From positions 64,501 to 128,500 of the forward strand of contig NZ_QBTZ01000001.1 of assembly GCF_003058055.1 (NCBI RefSeq): 64,000 bases of DNA, in the 5' to 3' direction. This document shows positions 8,568 to 17,646 of the stretch, in pieces. The translations under genes were made by a program, and so were the position numbers. Position 1 is the stretch's first letter. Each line of letters begins with the position of its first letter. This stretch comes from Acidovorax sp. 107 (lineage in GTDB: Bacteria; Pseudomonadota; Gammaproteobacteria; Burkholderiales; Burkholderiaceae_C). Under the pieces are notes generated by a model. It saw only the letters and a list, made by a program, of their open reading frames with translations, was not told the DNA's origin and searched no databases.

Positions 8568-9431
8568 TTAGCGTCCCGCCAGAATCGCCCGCGCCACTTC
8601 CGCAAACCCCGCGCCCCGCTCGCTTTGGGTTACATAACGCGGCAGGTGCGTGAGCTGCGGCACAAACCGCGCAATGTTGGCCACGCCCACGCTGTGGGTG
8701 AAGTGCTGGAACATCGCCTGGTCATTGCCCGAGTCGCCCACAAACACCCAGCGGTCCAGATCCTGCGCCAGATCGCGACCCAGCAGCTCGCGCACGATCC
8801 AATTGGCGCCCTGCCATTTGTTGAAGTCCCCAAAGCAGCCGTGGATGTGGATGCTGCTTACCGTGGTCTGCATGCCTTCGCGCTGTAGCAGGGCCAGCAC
8901 CCGCTGCACGGTCTCGGGCGCGTGCCGGTCGAATTCGGCGTAGTCAAAAGCCAGGTCGGTCTCGCGCCCAGCGCTGTCGCGGCTCAGGGCGACGCCTGGA
9001 ACTTCGGCCGCCACCTGGGCAGCGATCTCGCGCATGCGAGCCTGATTGGAACTGCGCGTGGCGGCGTCCTGCTGGTAGCGCTTCACCAGCGTTGGTTGAG
9101 AGGCGAAGCCGCGGGTAAATGCCACAGCCCCGTTCTCCGCCACCATGGCGTCCACCGGCCAGGTTGAACCGGCAGGCCCGGCCATGAACGGTTCGCACCA
9201 GCCTATCGGCCGCCCGGTGATGGGGATGACCACCAGGCCCGCAGCCTTCAGGTCTGCCAGCGCCTGGAGTGCGTCGGACGTGATGGCGCCTTCGGTGGTG
9301 AGGGTGTCGTCGATGTCGGTGAGGATGCCTTGGAGCGGAGCCCGCGCCAAGGCGGGCCATTGGGTCAGCGGCTGCATGAAAGAGAACGAAGGTGTAGGGC
9401 GATCCAGTGCAAGGGCTTGGGCCGGAATCAT
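8568..9431 (-). CDS. HAD-superfamily (IIB/Cof-type) phosphatase
   Basis: A 287-residue HAD hydrolase. Motif I is GILTDIDDTL with nucleophile D39 and acid/base D41. Motif II/III is not assigned here. Motif IV, VFVGDSGNDQAMF, lies in the C-terminal third. The size and the IIB-type cap resemble sucrose-phosphate or mannosyl-3-phosphoglycerate phosphatases, but the substrate is unknown. The ATG at 9431 overlaps the stop of the upstream exported protein (ATGA), which favours this start over M19. It is the last gene of the prfC-headed cassette and may dephosphorylate a glycan precursor (inference). Confidence 0.78.
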   Translation of the reverse strand: MIPAQALALDRPTPSFSFMQPLTQWPALARAPLQGILTDIDDTLTTEGAITSDALQALADLKAAGLVVIPITGRPIGWCEPFMAGPAGSTWPVDAMVAENGAVAFTRGFASQPTLVKRYQQDAATRSSNQARMREIAAQVAAEVPGVALSRDSAGRETDLAFDYAEFDRHAPETVQRVLALLQREGMQTTVSSIHIHGCFGDFNKWQGANWIVRELLGRDLAQDLDRWVFVGDSGNDQAMFQHFTHSVGVANIARFVPQLTHLPRYVTQSERGAGFAEVARAILAGR

Positions 9432-11266
9432 TTCCTGGCGTATTCGGTAATGGCCTGGTAGAAGCGGTCGGACCCGTCCTTCGGGTTGTCGGGCCTCAGC
9501 TCCATGCGGTTCACGCCATGTTCGGCTCCGCCCTTGAAGCGATCGGGTATCACTGAGAAGTAATAGGGGCTGATGAAGCGGGCGCCCGCGTCATAGTGGG
9601 ACTGCATGGCCGCTAGGTGCACGCCGTTCCCTTTCCATTGTTGCGGGTTGAATTCGGGCACGCCGTAATCGGTGACCTTGTTGCGTGTCATGAAATCGCG
9701 CAACCACGCGCTGTCGGTGGCGCCGCCGTACATGTTCAAGCCCTGTTTCCACGGCGCACTGCCGTTCAGTGTCTGTCCCGCGGCAAACAGCTGGGGGTTC
9801 CAGGAAGAGTTGACGTTGGGCACAATCTGATGGGAATAAAGCTTGTCTGCAGGCAGCCCGGCCTTGAGCGCCCACTGGTGGAAATCGCTCAGGAAGTCGT
9901 ACACCTGCGATTCGCGGTAGCTGTTCCAGTCGCGCGCCACCGGGTTGTAGTACACATCCTGCAGGGGCTTGGGCAGGTCAAGCCACGAGCGCACGCCAGT
10001 AAGGGCTTTGGCATTCTTGAGGGACGGCAGTTCTGCCGTCCTGGTCGATACCACCCGCCCTTGGTCGCGGGGCACCACCACGAATTCCACCTCGGCTAGT
10101 TGGTAACGGCTGGTGCCGGATGTGGCGACGACCTGGGCACGGTGTCGGCCTGGAAGCAGGCCGCTGTAGTCGAAGTCATGGCGAAAGCCGGTATTCGGGC
10201 TGGCGATGGCGGTTTCGGCGCGGTACACGTCCAGCCGGTTCAGGCCGTAGGGAACAGGGCCGATAAGCCGGCCGTCGACGTACAGGTCCAGTTGTTGAAT
10301 GGCCTTGTTGGGGTCCCAAAGCCAACCGGCAATAGGTAGCGTGCCGTCCGCGAATGCATCGTAATGCTCACCAAAGGAGGTGAGTTTTTCCTTGCGGATA
10401 TTCTTTGAAGGCGCTTGGATGGCATCAAAGGACGCGTACGACAGCCCCGTCTGGGCGTTGAACCGTTCGATGGTCTGGTATCTGGCGCGCAGCCATTGGC
10501 GAAAGCCCGCCACCGAAGCGGGGCTGTAGTCCGTGACTTGGATGTCCTGGTAGGTACCCATGCCGCTCTCGAAATCAGGGAACATGTGGTGCAGTTCGCC
10601 CGCCAGGGTGTAGGCCACAACGCGGCTCTGTACTGCCTTGGGCAGTTTTCTGATGCGCTGCGCCACGTAGTGCAGGGCATCACGCCGGTATTTGTTGACG
10701 GGGATGGTCACATCCGTCGACAAGGTGTAGGGCATGATTCGGTAGCCGAAATAGTTCAGCTCGAGTGGTTTGCCGTCGCGCAACTGCATGAGGTTGCGGG
10801 GATCGCGCCGCAGTTCTTCGGTGATGGGGCCGATGGAGTCGAAGTGGTCGGCCGAGAAGTAGATGACCACCGGGCGCTGCACCTTGCTGATGACGCCCAG
10901 AAATTCATCCACACGCGCCGGATCAATGGCCCATCCCTTGGGGGTGGAACGGTACAGCCCCAGCAGTTGGAGTGTGGCGGTGTAACCCACCTGCACCGCG
11001 CCCTGGGGCCCGCCAGGCTCTAGCTTGTCCAGCAGCCGGGAAATGGCGGGAGCGCCGTCGAGCTTGCGTTCCCGGCAATAGGCGTAGGCTTCGTCGATGG
11101 AGCGCAGCTGAGGCTGCGCGACGGCTTCGTCGCAGAGAAACATGCCCTCGACGGTCGGTGCAATGACGAAGGGCGGGCGGGAGCCCTGCGCACTCGCGTT
11201 GAGGGCCATGGCAGCCATCAGCGCCAAACTGGCGCATCTCACGTTCTTGAACAGGAAGAGATGCAT
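9428..11266 (-). CDS. Exported glycoside-hydrolase-like (TIM-barrel) protein, function unknown
   Basis: A 612-residue secreted protein with a signal peptide at residues 1-25 (…LMAAMALNASAQG). After about residue 140 it reads like a clan-A TIM barrel: VVIYFSADHFD, VVAYTLAGELHHMFPDFE, then ASVAGFRQWLRARYQTIERF, a segment typical of GH42-like enzymes. A beta-rich insert (DLYVDGRLIG … LLPGRHRAQVVAT) follows, and then a C-terminal barrel portion ending YGVPEFNPQQW … GARFISPYYFS. Catalytic acids are not assigned with confidence. It lies downstream of a GT2 gene and overlaps the HAD gene by 4 nt, so it probably trims or senses the glycan made by the cassette. A longer upstream frame exists, but the ATG at 11266 gives the signal peptide. 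Confidence 0.65.
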   Translation of the reverse strand: MHLFLFKNVRCASLALMAAMALNASAQGSRPPFVIAPTVEGMFLCDEAVAQPQLRSIDEAYAYCRERKLDGAPAISRLLDKLEPGGPQGAVQVGYTATLQLLGLYRSTPKGWAIDPARVDEFLGVISKVQRPVVIYFSADHFDSIGPITEELRRDPRNLMQLRDGKPLELNYFGYRIMPYTLSTDVTIPVNKYRRDALHYVAQRIRKLPKAVQSRVVAYTLAGELHHMFPDFESGMGTYQDIQVTDYSPASVAGFRQWLRARYQTIERFNAQTGLSYASFDAIQAPSKNIRKEKLTSFGEHYDAFADGTLPIAGWLWDPNKAIQQLDLYVDGRLIGPVPYGLNRLDVYRAETAIASPNTGFRHDFDYSGLLPGRHRAQVVATSGTSRYQLAEVEFVVVPRDQGRVVSTRTAELPSLKNAKALTGVRSWLDLPKPLQDVYYNPVARDWNSYRESQVYDFLSDFHQWALKAGLPADKLYSHQIVPNVNSSWNPQLFAAGQTLNGSAPWKQGLNMYGGATDSAWLRDFMTRNKVTDYGVPEFNPQQWKGNGVHLAAMQSHYDAGARFISPYYFSVIPDRFKGGAEHGVNRMELRPDNPKDGSDRFYQAITEYARK

Positions 11267-11346
11267 GAACGGCGCGTGGCGCAGGGATGATGGGAGGGGA
11301 TTGTGCAACCCGTCGTCGCATGATCGACGCCGGTACGGCGGGGTTG

Positions 11347-12345
11347 TCAACGGGGGGGCGTGGAGACGTCTTCCAGCGACAGGCTCAATGGATCGGTCGG
11401 TAAGTTGCTCACGTCGTAGTGCAAAAAAGCAATCAGGCACTGTATGCCGATAAAAACGGGCAGTGCGGCAAGCATGACGGTGCCGCTGGTTGCTGGATGG
11501 CTGGTGCTGGCGCTGGCAATCCAATGCCATGCGCCAAAAGCAGAACCCGCCAGCACAAGCAGCGTTCCAAAGATGCTGTAAAGCGTGCCGACGTTGAAGT
11601 CCCGCACCAAGTAGCTATAGACATATCGTCGCCACAGCCGTGACGCATGTTTGCGCAAGAATTCGGGGAGAACCTTGCCAACCTGAAGATGAGACTGCTC
11701 GTCGGCATACACCGCGTCCATGGGCACGTCCTTGACCACGGCACGCACCGTGTTCAGGCGAAACAGCATGTCTGTTTCGAAGAAATAGCGCTGTTCCAGC
11801 TTGTCCAGTGGCAGCTCCGACAGCACGCAGGTGCGCGCGGCTGTGTATCCGTTGGTCGGATCCATGATGTTCCAGTAGCCGCAGCTGAGCTTGGTCAGAA
11901 AGGACAGCACCGCATTGCCGAACAGCCGCACCGGCGGCATACCTTGTATCGATTCTGGCCGGAAGAAACGGTTGCCCTTGGTGTAGTCGGCCTCTCCTCG
12001 CAGCAGTGGGCGCACGAAATGCGGCAGAAGCGCAGGGTTCATCTGGCCATCGCCGTCGATCTTCACCACGATGTCCATGCCATCAGCAATGGCTGCCTTG
12101 TAGGCGGTGACGATGGCTCCACCCACACCGCGGTTTTGCGGGTTGTAGAGCACACGTACCCGTGGATCGCGGTTGTGCTCTTCGATGAAGCGGCCGCTAC
12201 CATCGGGGCAGGCGTCGTCCACAGCGTAGATGGCTTCCACCTCCGGGCCGATGGCGTTGATCACATCCAGTACGTGCTGGGTGACCTTGTAGCAGGGGAT
12301 GGCGACCGCGATCTGTCCCGCCTGGGGTGTTATGAGCGGCATCAT
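11347..12345 (-). CDS. GT2 glycosyltransferase, dolichol/polyprenyl-phosphate sugar synthase type
   Basis: A 332-residue family 2 glycosyltransferase. The Rossmann-like start AVAIPCYKV is followed by VDDACPDGS at 42-50 and the metal/nucleotide motif KIDGDGQ at about 95-101. Later segments, GNRFF and DPTNGYTA, are typical of DPM1/GtrB-like enzymes. Two C-terminal hydrophobic stretches, around residues 250-275 and 287-305, anchor it in the inner membrane. It should transfer a sugar from a nucleotide donor to undecaprenyl phosphate. It overlaps the small transporter gene by 4 nt, as expected for a synthase-flippase pair. Confidence 0.85.
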   Translation of the reverse strand: MMPLITPQAGQIAVAIPCYKVTQHVLDVINAIGPEVEAIYAVDDACPDGSGRFIEEHNRDPRVRVLYNPQNRGVGGAIVTAYKAAIADGMDIVVKIDGDGQMNPALLPHFVRPLLRGEADYTKGNRFFRPESIQGMPPVRLFGNAVLSFLTKLSCGYWNIMDPTNGYTAARTCVLSELPLDKLEQRYFFETDMLFRLNTVRAVVKDVPMDAVYADEQSHLQVGKVLPEFLRKHASRLWRRYVYSYLVRDFNVGTLYSIFGTLLVLAGSAFGAWHWIASASTSHPATSGTVMLAALPVFIGIQCLIAFLHYDVSNLPTDPLSLSLEDVSTPPR

Positions 12346-12692
12346 GCAGATTTCGCTGCGAGCGCCACGCCCAAGAGAATCAGTGCGCCGCCTGCCAGGG
12401 TCTGCAACGTGACGGCCTCACCTAACCACAAGCGCGCAAGCAGTGGCACGACTATAAAGGCCAGACCCATGAAAGGATAGGCCAGCGATAGCGGTGCAAT
12501 GCGTAAGACCCAGACCCAGCCGAACGTTGTTAATGCATATAGAGCTAGGGCAACTAAGAGCCAGACATTCGACGCCCAGTCATACCAGCTAGGCGAAGCG
12601 GGGAGGCTCAAGGCGGCTTTTTTAAACAGCAATTGCCCCAACGATATACCGAGGACACAGGTGAGGGTCGCAAAAATAGTAGTGAGCTGCAT
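12342..12692 (-). CDS. Small EamA/SMR-like membrane protein (candidate lipid-linked sugar flippase)
   Basis: A 116-residue protein with four predicted membrane helices, resembling ArnE/ArnF and small EamA proteins (ISLGQLLFKKAAL in helix 1, PLSLAYPFMGLAFIVVPLLA in helix 3). In ArnE/F-type systems this fold flips undecaprenyl-phosphate-linked sugars across the inner membrane. Its position between a GT2 synthase and a GT-C-like gene supports that role. The ATG at 12692 (MQLTTIF) was chosen because it begins just before helix 1; M at 12713 is an alternative. Confidence 0.75.
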   Translation of the reverse strand: MQLTTIFATLTCVLGISLGQLLFKKAALSLPASPSWYDWASNVWLLVALALYALTTFGWVWVLRIAPLSLAYPFMGLAFIVVPLLARLWLGEAVTLQTLAGGALILLGVALAAKSA

Positions 12693-12727
12693 TGTTGGGC
12701 AGCAAGCCAGCACGCTGCTGCCTTGCG

Positions 12728-14101
12728 CTAAGAGTCAGTATTTGAGCCTATCCCGAGAAACGCTGGAATCAGCACAAGCGGCATTGTAAAAAAAGGTAGC
12801 AAGTACCGATATTCCCCTGCAATCGAGAACAGCGTGATGGCGCCAAGCTGGATACCCATGGGGACGCCAACGAGCAATAGGGCGCGTTCACGCCGACGCC
12901 AGCCTGCAACCAGTGCCCACAGGGTCAGCGCTATGCCCACGAAAGGCGTCCACAAAAGCCACCTCCATTCGTAAGAGCACTCATATGCACGAAAAAGCCA
13001 AGTCTCGGCAGTCCCCCAGTCGTGCAGCCTGAAAAGGGACTTAGCTTTGAGTTGCGCCAGTACATGCACTGCATAGCTATGCGCAGGGAGGCCGCCTTGC
13101 GCAAAGGCCGACGTCAACATCACATTCAGCCGACTGCCCGCAAACCTTGGAATGTTGTGCCAAATGTTGTAGGTCAGGAACTGCCGGACCAGTGCCTTGC
13201 GGTCCTCCTTGGGCAGGCCCATCACGCGTGGACCCTGTGGGTTGAAAACGAGCGGGTCCCAATAGTCGGGGTCGTAGTACCGCACTACTTGGTCATAAAT
13301 CCCTCGCCGTTGCAGCAGTTGTACCGTATCGGGGAGCACGCGGGGCTTGCTCGTCCAAAGATTCATGGGACGGGGTTGAAGGAAATTGGCTGTCTCGAAG
13401 ATGGCCAATGGAAAGAGCACCCCGTGGCTGGGGATGTCGCGGCGCGTTTGGGTAGCCACAATGTTCAGGCCGATGGATGTCAGTAGGATGACTGCAATCC
13501 ACACTCGGCTGCGTCGGTCGACCCACAGCAGTGCAATCGCTACCGGGGCCAAGAAGATGATGCCGTTGGGCCTTGCGAACGCGGCAAACGGCAGGGTGGC
13601 CGCGGTGACCAGCAGTCCTGCCGTGCTCATTCGGCCTGTCTTCACGGCCAGCCACAACTCGAACAGCAAGCCGGCGACTGCTATGGCGTAGTATCCGTCC
13701 GGGTACAGGGTGCCTGCGAAATACACCATATGCGGAGTGGCACAGACGAGTAACAGAAGCGCTACACAGCTCTTGCGTAAGCCCTGCTGCCAGTACCAAG
13801 CCAGAATCCGTGAAAACACAAGCACCGCCAGTCCCATCAGGATGGCAATCGGTACCTCAACCCGGCGCGTGCCTTCATAGCAAAGCCTTACAAACCAATA
13901 CCACAGTGCTGGTTTGCCGGAATGCTGGTTCGCTGGATGTTCGATCTCGAGCAGGACAGCAAGGCTGTCTTCGCCGAGCACTCCAGGCCAGAATGCCAGT
14001 AGCCAGCTGCCATATATTAACGCCAGCATGCTGGCGAACGAGACGAATGGTCGCCAAGGGAAGGGCAATTGCGAGCCCCAGGTTGTGTTATCGCCGCTCA
14101 T
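12728..14101 (-). CDS. Polytopic membrane protein, GT-C glycosyltransferase-like
   Basis: A 457-residue protein with about 10-11 hydrophobic segments. The first periplasmic loop carries acidic residues (FWPGVLGEDSLAVL), the position used by GT-C enzymes for the catalytic Asp/Glu, and a second loop has FAGTLYPDGYY. It ends with a long periplasmic segment and further membrane helices. It would move a sugar from the lipid carrier onto an envelope acceptor. Family membership is inferred from topology and context. It starts 4 nt after the prfC stop; an alternative ATG at 14116 would overlap prfC. Confidence 0.62.
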   Translation of the reverse strand: MSGDNTTWGSQLPFPWRPFVSFASMLALIYGSWLLAFWPGVLGEDSLAVLLEIEHPANQHSGKPALWYWFVRLCYEGTRRVEVPIAILMGLAVLVFSRILAWYWQQGLRKSCVALLLLVCATPHMVYFAGTLYPDGYYAIAVAGLLFELWLAVKTGRMSTAGLLVTAATLPFAAFARPNGIIFLAPVAIALLWVDRRSRVWIAVILLTSIGLNIVATQTRRDIPSHGVLFPLAIFETANFLQPRPMNLWTSKPRVLPDTVQLLQRRGIYDQVVRYYDPDYWDPLVFNPQGPRVMGLPKEDRKALVRQFLTYNIWHNIPRFAGSRLNVMLTSAFAQGGLPAHSYAVHVLAQLKAKSLFRLHDWGTAETWLFRAYECSYEWRWLLWTPFVGIALTLWALVAGWRRRERALLLVGVPMGIQLGAITLFSIAGEYRYLLPFFTMPLVLIPAFLGIGSNTDS

Positions 14102-14105
14102 TGGC

Positions 14106-15734
14106 TCAATTGGCATTGCCGAGCGCCAACCCCGCATGCTCCCGCAGCGGATGGAAATGGATCTTGGGAAACCGCTCCTGCGCCAGCCGCACGTCATACG
14201 GTGACGTGCACAGATACGCCAGCGTGTCCGCCGCATCGTGCGCCAGGCGCAGCGGGTAGGCGTCGGTGAAGGCGCGCAGGTCGGCCGCGTTGTCCGCAGT
14301 GATCCAGCGCGCGCCGGTGTACTGGCAGCCTTCCAGGCGCACGTCGGCGTCGTACTCGGCCTTCAGGCGGTGCTGTACCACTTCAAACTGCAGCTGGCCC
14401 ACGGCGCCCAGCAGCATATTGCCGCCGGCATCGGGCTTGAAGACCTGGATCGCGCCTTCCTCGCCCAGCTGGGCCAGGCCCTGCTGGAGCTGCTTGGTGC
14501 GCAGCGGGTTCTTGAGAACCACGGTCATGAACATTTCGGGCGCGAAGAAGGGCAGGCCGGTGAACTGCAGGCTGGCGCCGTCGGTGATGGTGTCGCCCAG
14601 CTGCACACCGCCGTGGGTGGTAAAGCCGATGATGTCGCCCGCGTAGGCTTCTTCGACCGCCTCGCGGCGCTGGGACATGAAGGTGACGACCGAGGTGGGG
14701 CGCAGCTCCTTGGCGGTGCGTTGCACCTTGAGTTTCATCCCCGGCATGTACTTGCCCGAAGCCACGCGCACGAAGGCGATGCGGTCGCGGTGGTTGGCGT
14801 CCATGTTGGCCTGCACCTTGAACACCACGCCGGAGAAACCTTCGTCCTCGGGCTGGATGGTCTTGACCACGGGCTGCTTGTTCACTTCCAGCGTGCTCAC
14901 GCGCGGGCCGGGCGGCGGGGCCATGTCCACCAGGGCGTCCAGCACTTCCATCACCCCGAAGTTGTTCACGCCGGAGCCGAAAAACACGGGGGTTAGCTTG
15001 CCAGCCAGGAAGGCCTCGTGGTCCCAGGCGGGGGAGGCGCCGGTGGCCAGCTCCATGCTGTCCATGGCTGCGTCGAACTCGGCGCCGAAGCGCGCGCGCA
15101 GTGTGTCTACGTCAGACAGCGGGATGGCCTCGAAGTCCTGCGGGCGGCGCTCGCTGCCGGACTCGAACACCGTCATGGTCTTGGTGCGCAGGTTGATGAT
15201 GCCGCCGAAGCTCTTGCCCTGGCCCACGGGCCAGGTCATGGGGCAGCAGGGCATGCCCAGCTCGCGCTCGACCTCGTCCATGATGTCCAGCGGGTCGCGC
15301 ACTTCGCGGTCCATCTTGTTGACGAAGGTGATGATGGGTGTATCGCGCTGGCGGCAGACCTCGATCAGGCGGCGCGTCTGCGCTTCCACGCCATTGGCCG
15401 CGTCGATCACCATCAGGGCGGAATCGACGGCGGTGAGCACGCGGTAGGTGTCTTCCGAGAAGTCCTTGTGGCCGGGTGTGTCGAGCAGGTTGATCACGTG
15501 GTCACGGTACAGCATCTGCATGACCGAACTGGCGACCGAGATGCCGCGCTGCTTTTCGATTTCCATCCAGTCGGACGTGGCATGGCGGCTGGCCTTGCGG
15601 CCCTTGACGGCGCCGGCGATCTGGATGGCGCCCGAGAACAGCAGCAGCTTTTCCGTCAGCGTCGTTTTACCGGCGTCGGGGTGGGAAATGATGGCAAAGG
15701 TGCGGCGGCGCCGGGTTTCTGGGGCGTAGGACAC
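14106..15734 (-). CDS. prfC: Peptide chain release factor 3 (RF3)
   Basis: A 542-residue translational GTPase that recycles RF1/RF2 after termination. The G1 P-loop, SHPDAGKTTL, is near residues 18-27. RGISVASSVMQM (switch I), DTPGHKDFSEDT (G3) and FVNKMDRE (G4) follow, and the whole chain matches RF3 length. The start is the GTG at 15734 (VSYAPETRRRRTFAI), since RF3 proteins begin just before the P-loop and the upstream in-frame stretch has no similarity. It heads a run of closely spaced minus-strand genes with an unrelated glycan theme. Confidence 0.95.
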   Translation of the reverse strand: MSYAPETRRRRTFAIISHPDAGKTTLTEKLLLFSGAIQIAGAVKGRKASRHATSDWMEIEKQRGISVASSVMQMLYRDHVINLLDTPGHKDFSEDTYRVLTAVDSALMVIDAANGVEAQTRRLIEVCRQRDTPIITFVNKMDREVRDPLDIMDEVERELGMPCCPMTWPVGQGKSFGGIINLRTKTMTVFESGSERRPQDFEAIPLSDVDTLRARFGAEFDAAMDSMELATGASPAWDHEAFLAGKLTPVFFGSGVNNFGVMEVLDALVDMAPPPGPRVSTLEVNKQPVVKTIQPEDEGFSGVVFKVQANMDANHRDRIAFVRVASGKYMPGMKLKVQRTAKELRPTSVVTFMSQRREAVEEAYAGDIIGFTTHGGVQLGDTITDGASLQFTGLPFFAPEMFMTVVLKNPLRTKQLQQGLAQLGEEGAIQVFKPDAGGNMLLGAVGQLQFEVVQHRLKAEYDADVRLEGCQYTGARWITADNAADLRAFTDAYPLRLAHDAADTLAYLCTSPYDVRLAQERFPKIHFHPLREHAGLALGNAN

Positions 15735-15899
15735 AGGGGTTCCTGAATGGGATGGGGCGGGGCAGCGTGCCCTGCACAAGAATCTTCGGGCCGGGGCCTG
15801 CGGGAGGCCGCTAGATCGGCAGTCGCGGGATTTTACTGTTCCGTATAAGGTCGGGGATAGATTCCCCCGGTGGCGTAGCGTCGGGCGAGCACTTGCTTT

Positions 15900-15905
15900 T
15901 ATAAT
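15900..15905 (+). promoter_or_regulatory. -10 element of the ahcY promoter
   Basis: A perfect TATAAT whose expected start point, about 7 nt downstream, coincides with the first base of the SAH riboswitch. The -35 region is weak. Confidence 0.6.
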
Positions 15906-15912
15906 CCACCGA

Positions 15913-15984
15913 TCCGAGGAGCGTTGCAGCGTCCCCAGCAAAGGCGGGGCGTGAGGCTCGGAGTCATCTAGCAACGACGCTCAT
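15913..15984 (+). ncRNA. S-adenosylhomocysteine (SAH) riboswitch
   Basis: The leader of ahcY carries the conserved SAH aptamer. GAGCG plus TTGC (15919-15927) pairs with GCAA (15971-15974) and CGCTC (15978-15982). A CCCC/GGGG hairpin is at 15933-15949. CCGAG (15914-15918) is complementary to CTCGG (15957-15961), the pseudoknot-type pairing of this class. SAH riboswitches turn on SAH recycling genes when SAH builds up, so ahcY and the genes behind it should be SAH-inducible. Confidence 0.92.
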
Positions 15985-16062
15985 CCACTTCGCGTGCGAT
16001 GAGTCGTATCGACCATCCCCTGCGCGCAGTGGCTTTTCAAACATGCTTTGGAGCACACCATC

Positions 16063-17496
16063 ATGAACGCACGCGTCAACGCCCCGGTCAACACCGACTG
16101 CATCATTGCCGACATCGGCCTGGCCGAATGGGGCCGCAAGGAAATCCGCATCGCCGAGACCGAAATGCCCGGTCTCATGGCCATCCGCGAAGAATTCGCG
16201 CCCAAACAGTCGCTCAAGGGTGCGCGCATCACCGGTTCGCTGCACATGACGATCCAGACCGCCGTGCTGATCGAGACCCTGCAGGCGCTGGGTGCCGACG
16301 TGCGGTGGGCATCGTGCAACATCTTCTCCACTCAGGATCACGCCGCGGCCGCGATTGCTGCTGCTGGCACGCCCGTGTTCGCCATCAAGGGCGAGACCCT
16401 GGCCGAATACTGGGACTACACGCACCGCATCTTTGACTTTGGCCCCGCAGGCACTGAAGGCGAAGGCCCCAACCTGATCCTGGACGACGGCGGTGACGCC
16501 ACGCTGCTGATGCACCTGGGCAAGCGCGCCGAGAAGGACGCCTCGCTGATCGCCAACCCCACCAGCGAAGAAGAAACCTGCCTGTTCGCCTCCATCAAGG
16601 CCAAGCTGGCGGTGGACCCGACGTGGTACAGCCGCAAGATCGCGCAGATCATCGGCGTGACCGAAGAAACCACCACCGGCGTGCACCGCCTGAAGGAAAT
16701 GTCGGCCAAGGGTTCGCTGATGTTCCGTGCGATCAACGTGAACGACTCGGTGACCAAGTCCAAGTTCGACAACCTATACGGCTGCCGTGAGTCGCTGGTG
16801 GACGGCATCAAGCGCGCCACCGACGTGATGATCGCTGGCAAGGTGGCTGTGGTCGCTGGCTACGGCGACGTGGGCAAGGGCAGCGCCCAGGCCCTGCGCG
16901 CCCTGAGCGCCCAGGTGTGGGTGACCGAGATCGACCCCATCAACGCCCTGCAGGCCGCAATGGAAGGCTACAAGGTCGTGACCATGGAATATGCCGCCGA
17001 CAAGGCCGACATCTTTGTGACCACCACCGGTAACAAGGACGTGATCCGCCACGAGCACATGCTGGCCATGAAGGACCAGGCCATCGTCTGCAACATCGGC
17101 CACTTCGACAACGAAATCCAGGTCGCTACGTTGGAGCAGTACCAGTGGGAAGAGATCAAGCCCCAGGTGGACCACGTGATCTTCCCGGACGGCAAGCGCA
17201 TCATCCTGCTGGCCAAGGGCCGCCTGGTGAACCTGGGCTGTGGCACGGGCCACCCCAGCTTCGTGATGTCGTCCAGCTTTGCCAATCAGACCATTGCCCA
17301 GATCGAACTGTTCACCCACAGCGACTACTACGAAAACGGCAAGGTCTATGTGCTGCCCAAGCACCTCGACGAAAAGGTGGCGCGCCTGCACCTCAAGAAG
17401 GTGGGCGCCATGCTGACCGAACTGACCGACGAGCAAGCCGCCTACATCGGCGTGCCCAAGCAAGGCCCTTACAAGCCTGACACCTACCGCTACTGA
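16063..17496 (+). CDS. ahcY: Adenosylhomocysteinase (SAH hydrolase)
   Basis: A 477-residue cytosolic NAD-dependent enzyme that splits SAH to homocysteine and adenosine. The NAD-binding loop GYGDVGKG is at 266-273. The substrate region [13 protein letters not shown] begins at 61, and [16 protein letters not shown] at 83-98. The C-terminus ends in KPDTYRY as in the family. An insertion near 150-190 is normal for bacterial AHCY. The ATG at 16063 has GGAG 9 nt upstream; the in-frame TTG at 16048 precedes that site. Controlled by the SAH riboswitch and followed by tlyA and metF. Confidence 0.97.
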   Translation: MNARVNAPVNTDCIIADIGLAEWGRKEIRIAETEMPGLMAIREEFAPKQSLKGARITGSLHMTIQTAVLIETLQALGADVRWASCNIFSTQDHAAAAIAAAGTPVFAIKGETLAEYWDYTHRIFDFGPAGTEGEGPNLILDDGGDATLLMHLGKRAEKDASLIANPTSEEETCLFASIKAKLAVDPTWYSRKIAQIIGVTEETTTGVHRLKEMSAKGSLMFRAINVNDSVTKSKFDNLYGCRESLVDGIKRATDVMIAGKVAVVAGYGDVGKGSAQALRALSAQVWVTEIDPINALQAAMEGYKVVTMEYAADKADIFVTTTGNKDVIRHEHMLAMKDQAIVCNIGHFDNEIQVATLEQYQWEEIKPQVDHVIFPDGKRIILLAKGRLVNLGCGTGHPSFVMSSSFANQTIAQIELFTHSDYYENGKVYVLPKHLDEKVARLHLKKVGAMLTELTDEQAAYIGVPKQGPYKPDTYRY

Positions 17497-17569
17497 TCCC
17501 GGTGCTGCGCGCCCTGGCGATGGGGCGCGCGCAGGGTGGTCTGGCGCCGTGATGCTGAGCAATGTCTGA

Positions 17570-17636
17570 TTGCTCATAAATTGATAGCTGTTGGCGCTTG
17601 ATTCAATAGCGCTACCAGCCGATTTGACTCAAAAAG
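17570..17636 (+). repeat. 66-bp interspersed repeat, copy 2
   Basis: It has TTGCTCATAAATTGATAGCT, then GTTGGCGCTTGATTCAATAG, CGCTACCAGCC and a TTTGACTCAAAAA tail. It fills the ahcY-tlyA gap, and its AAAAAGG end lies at ribosome-binding distance from the preferred tlyA start at 17647. Confidence 0.75.
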
Positions 17637-17646
17637 GATGGGCGCG

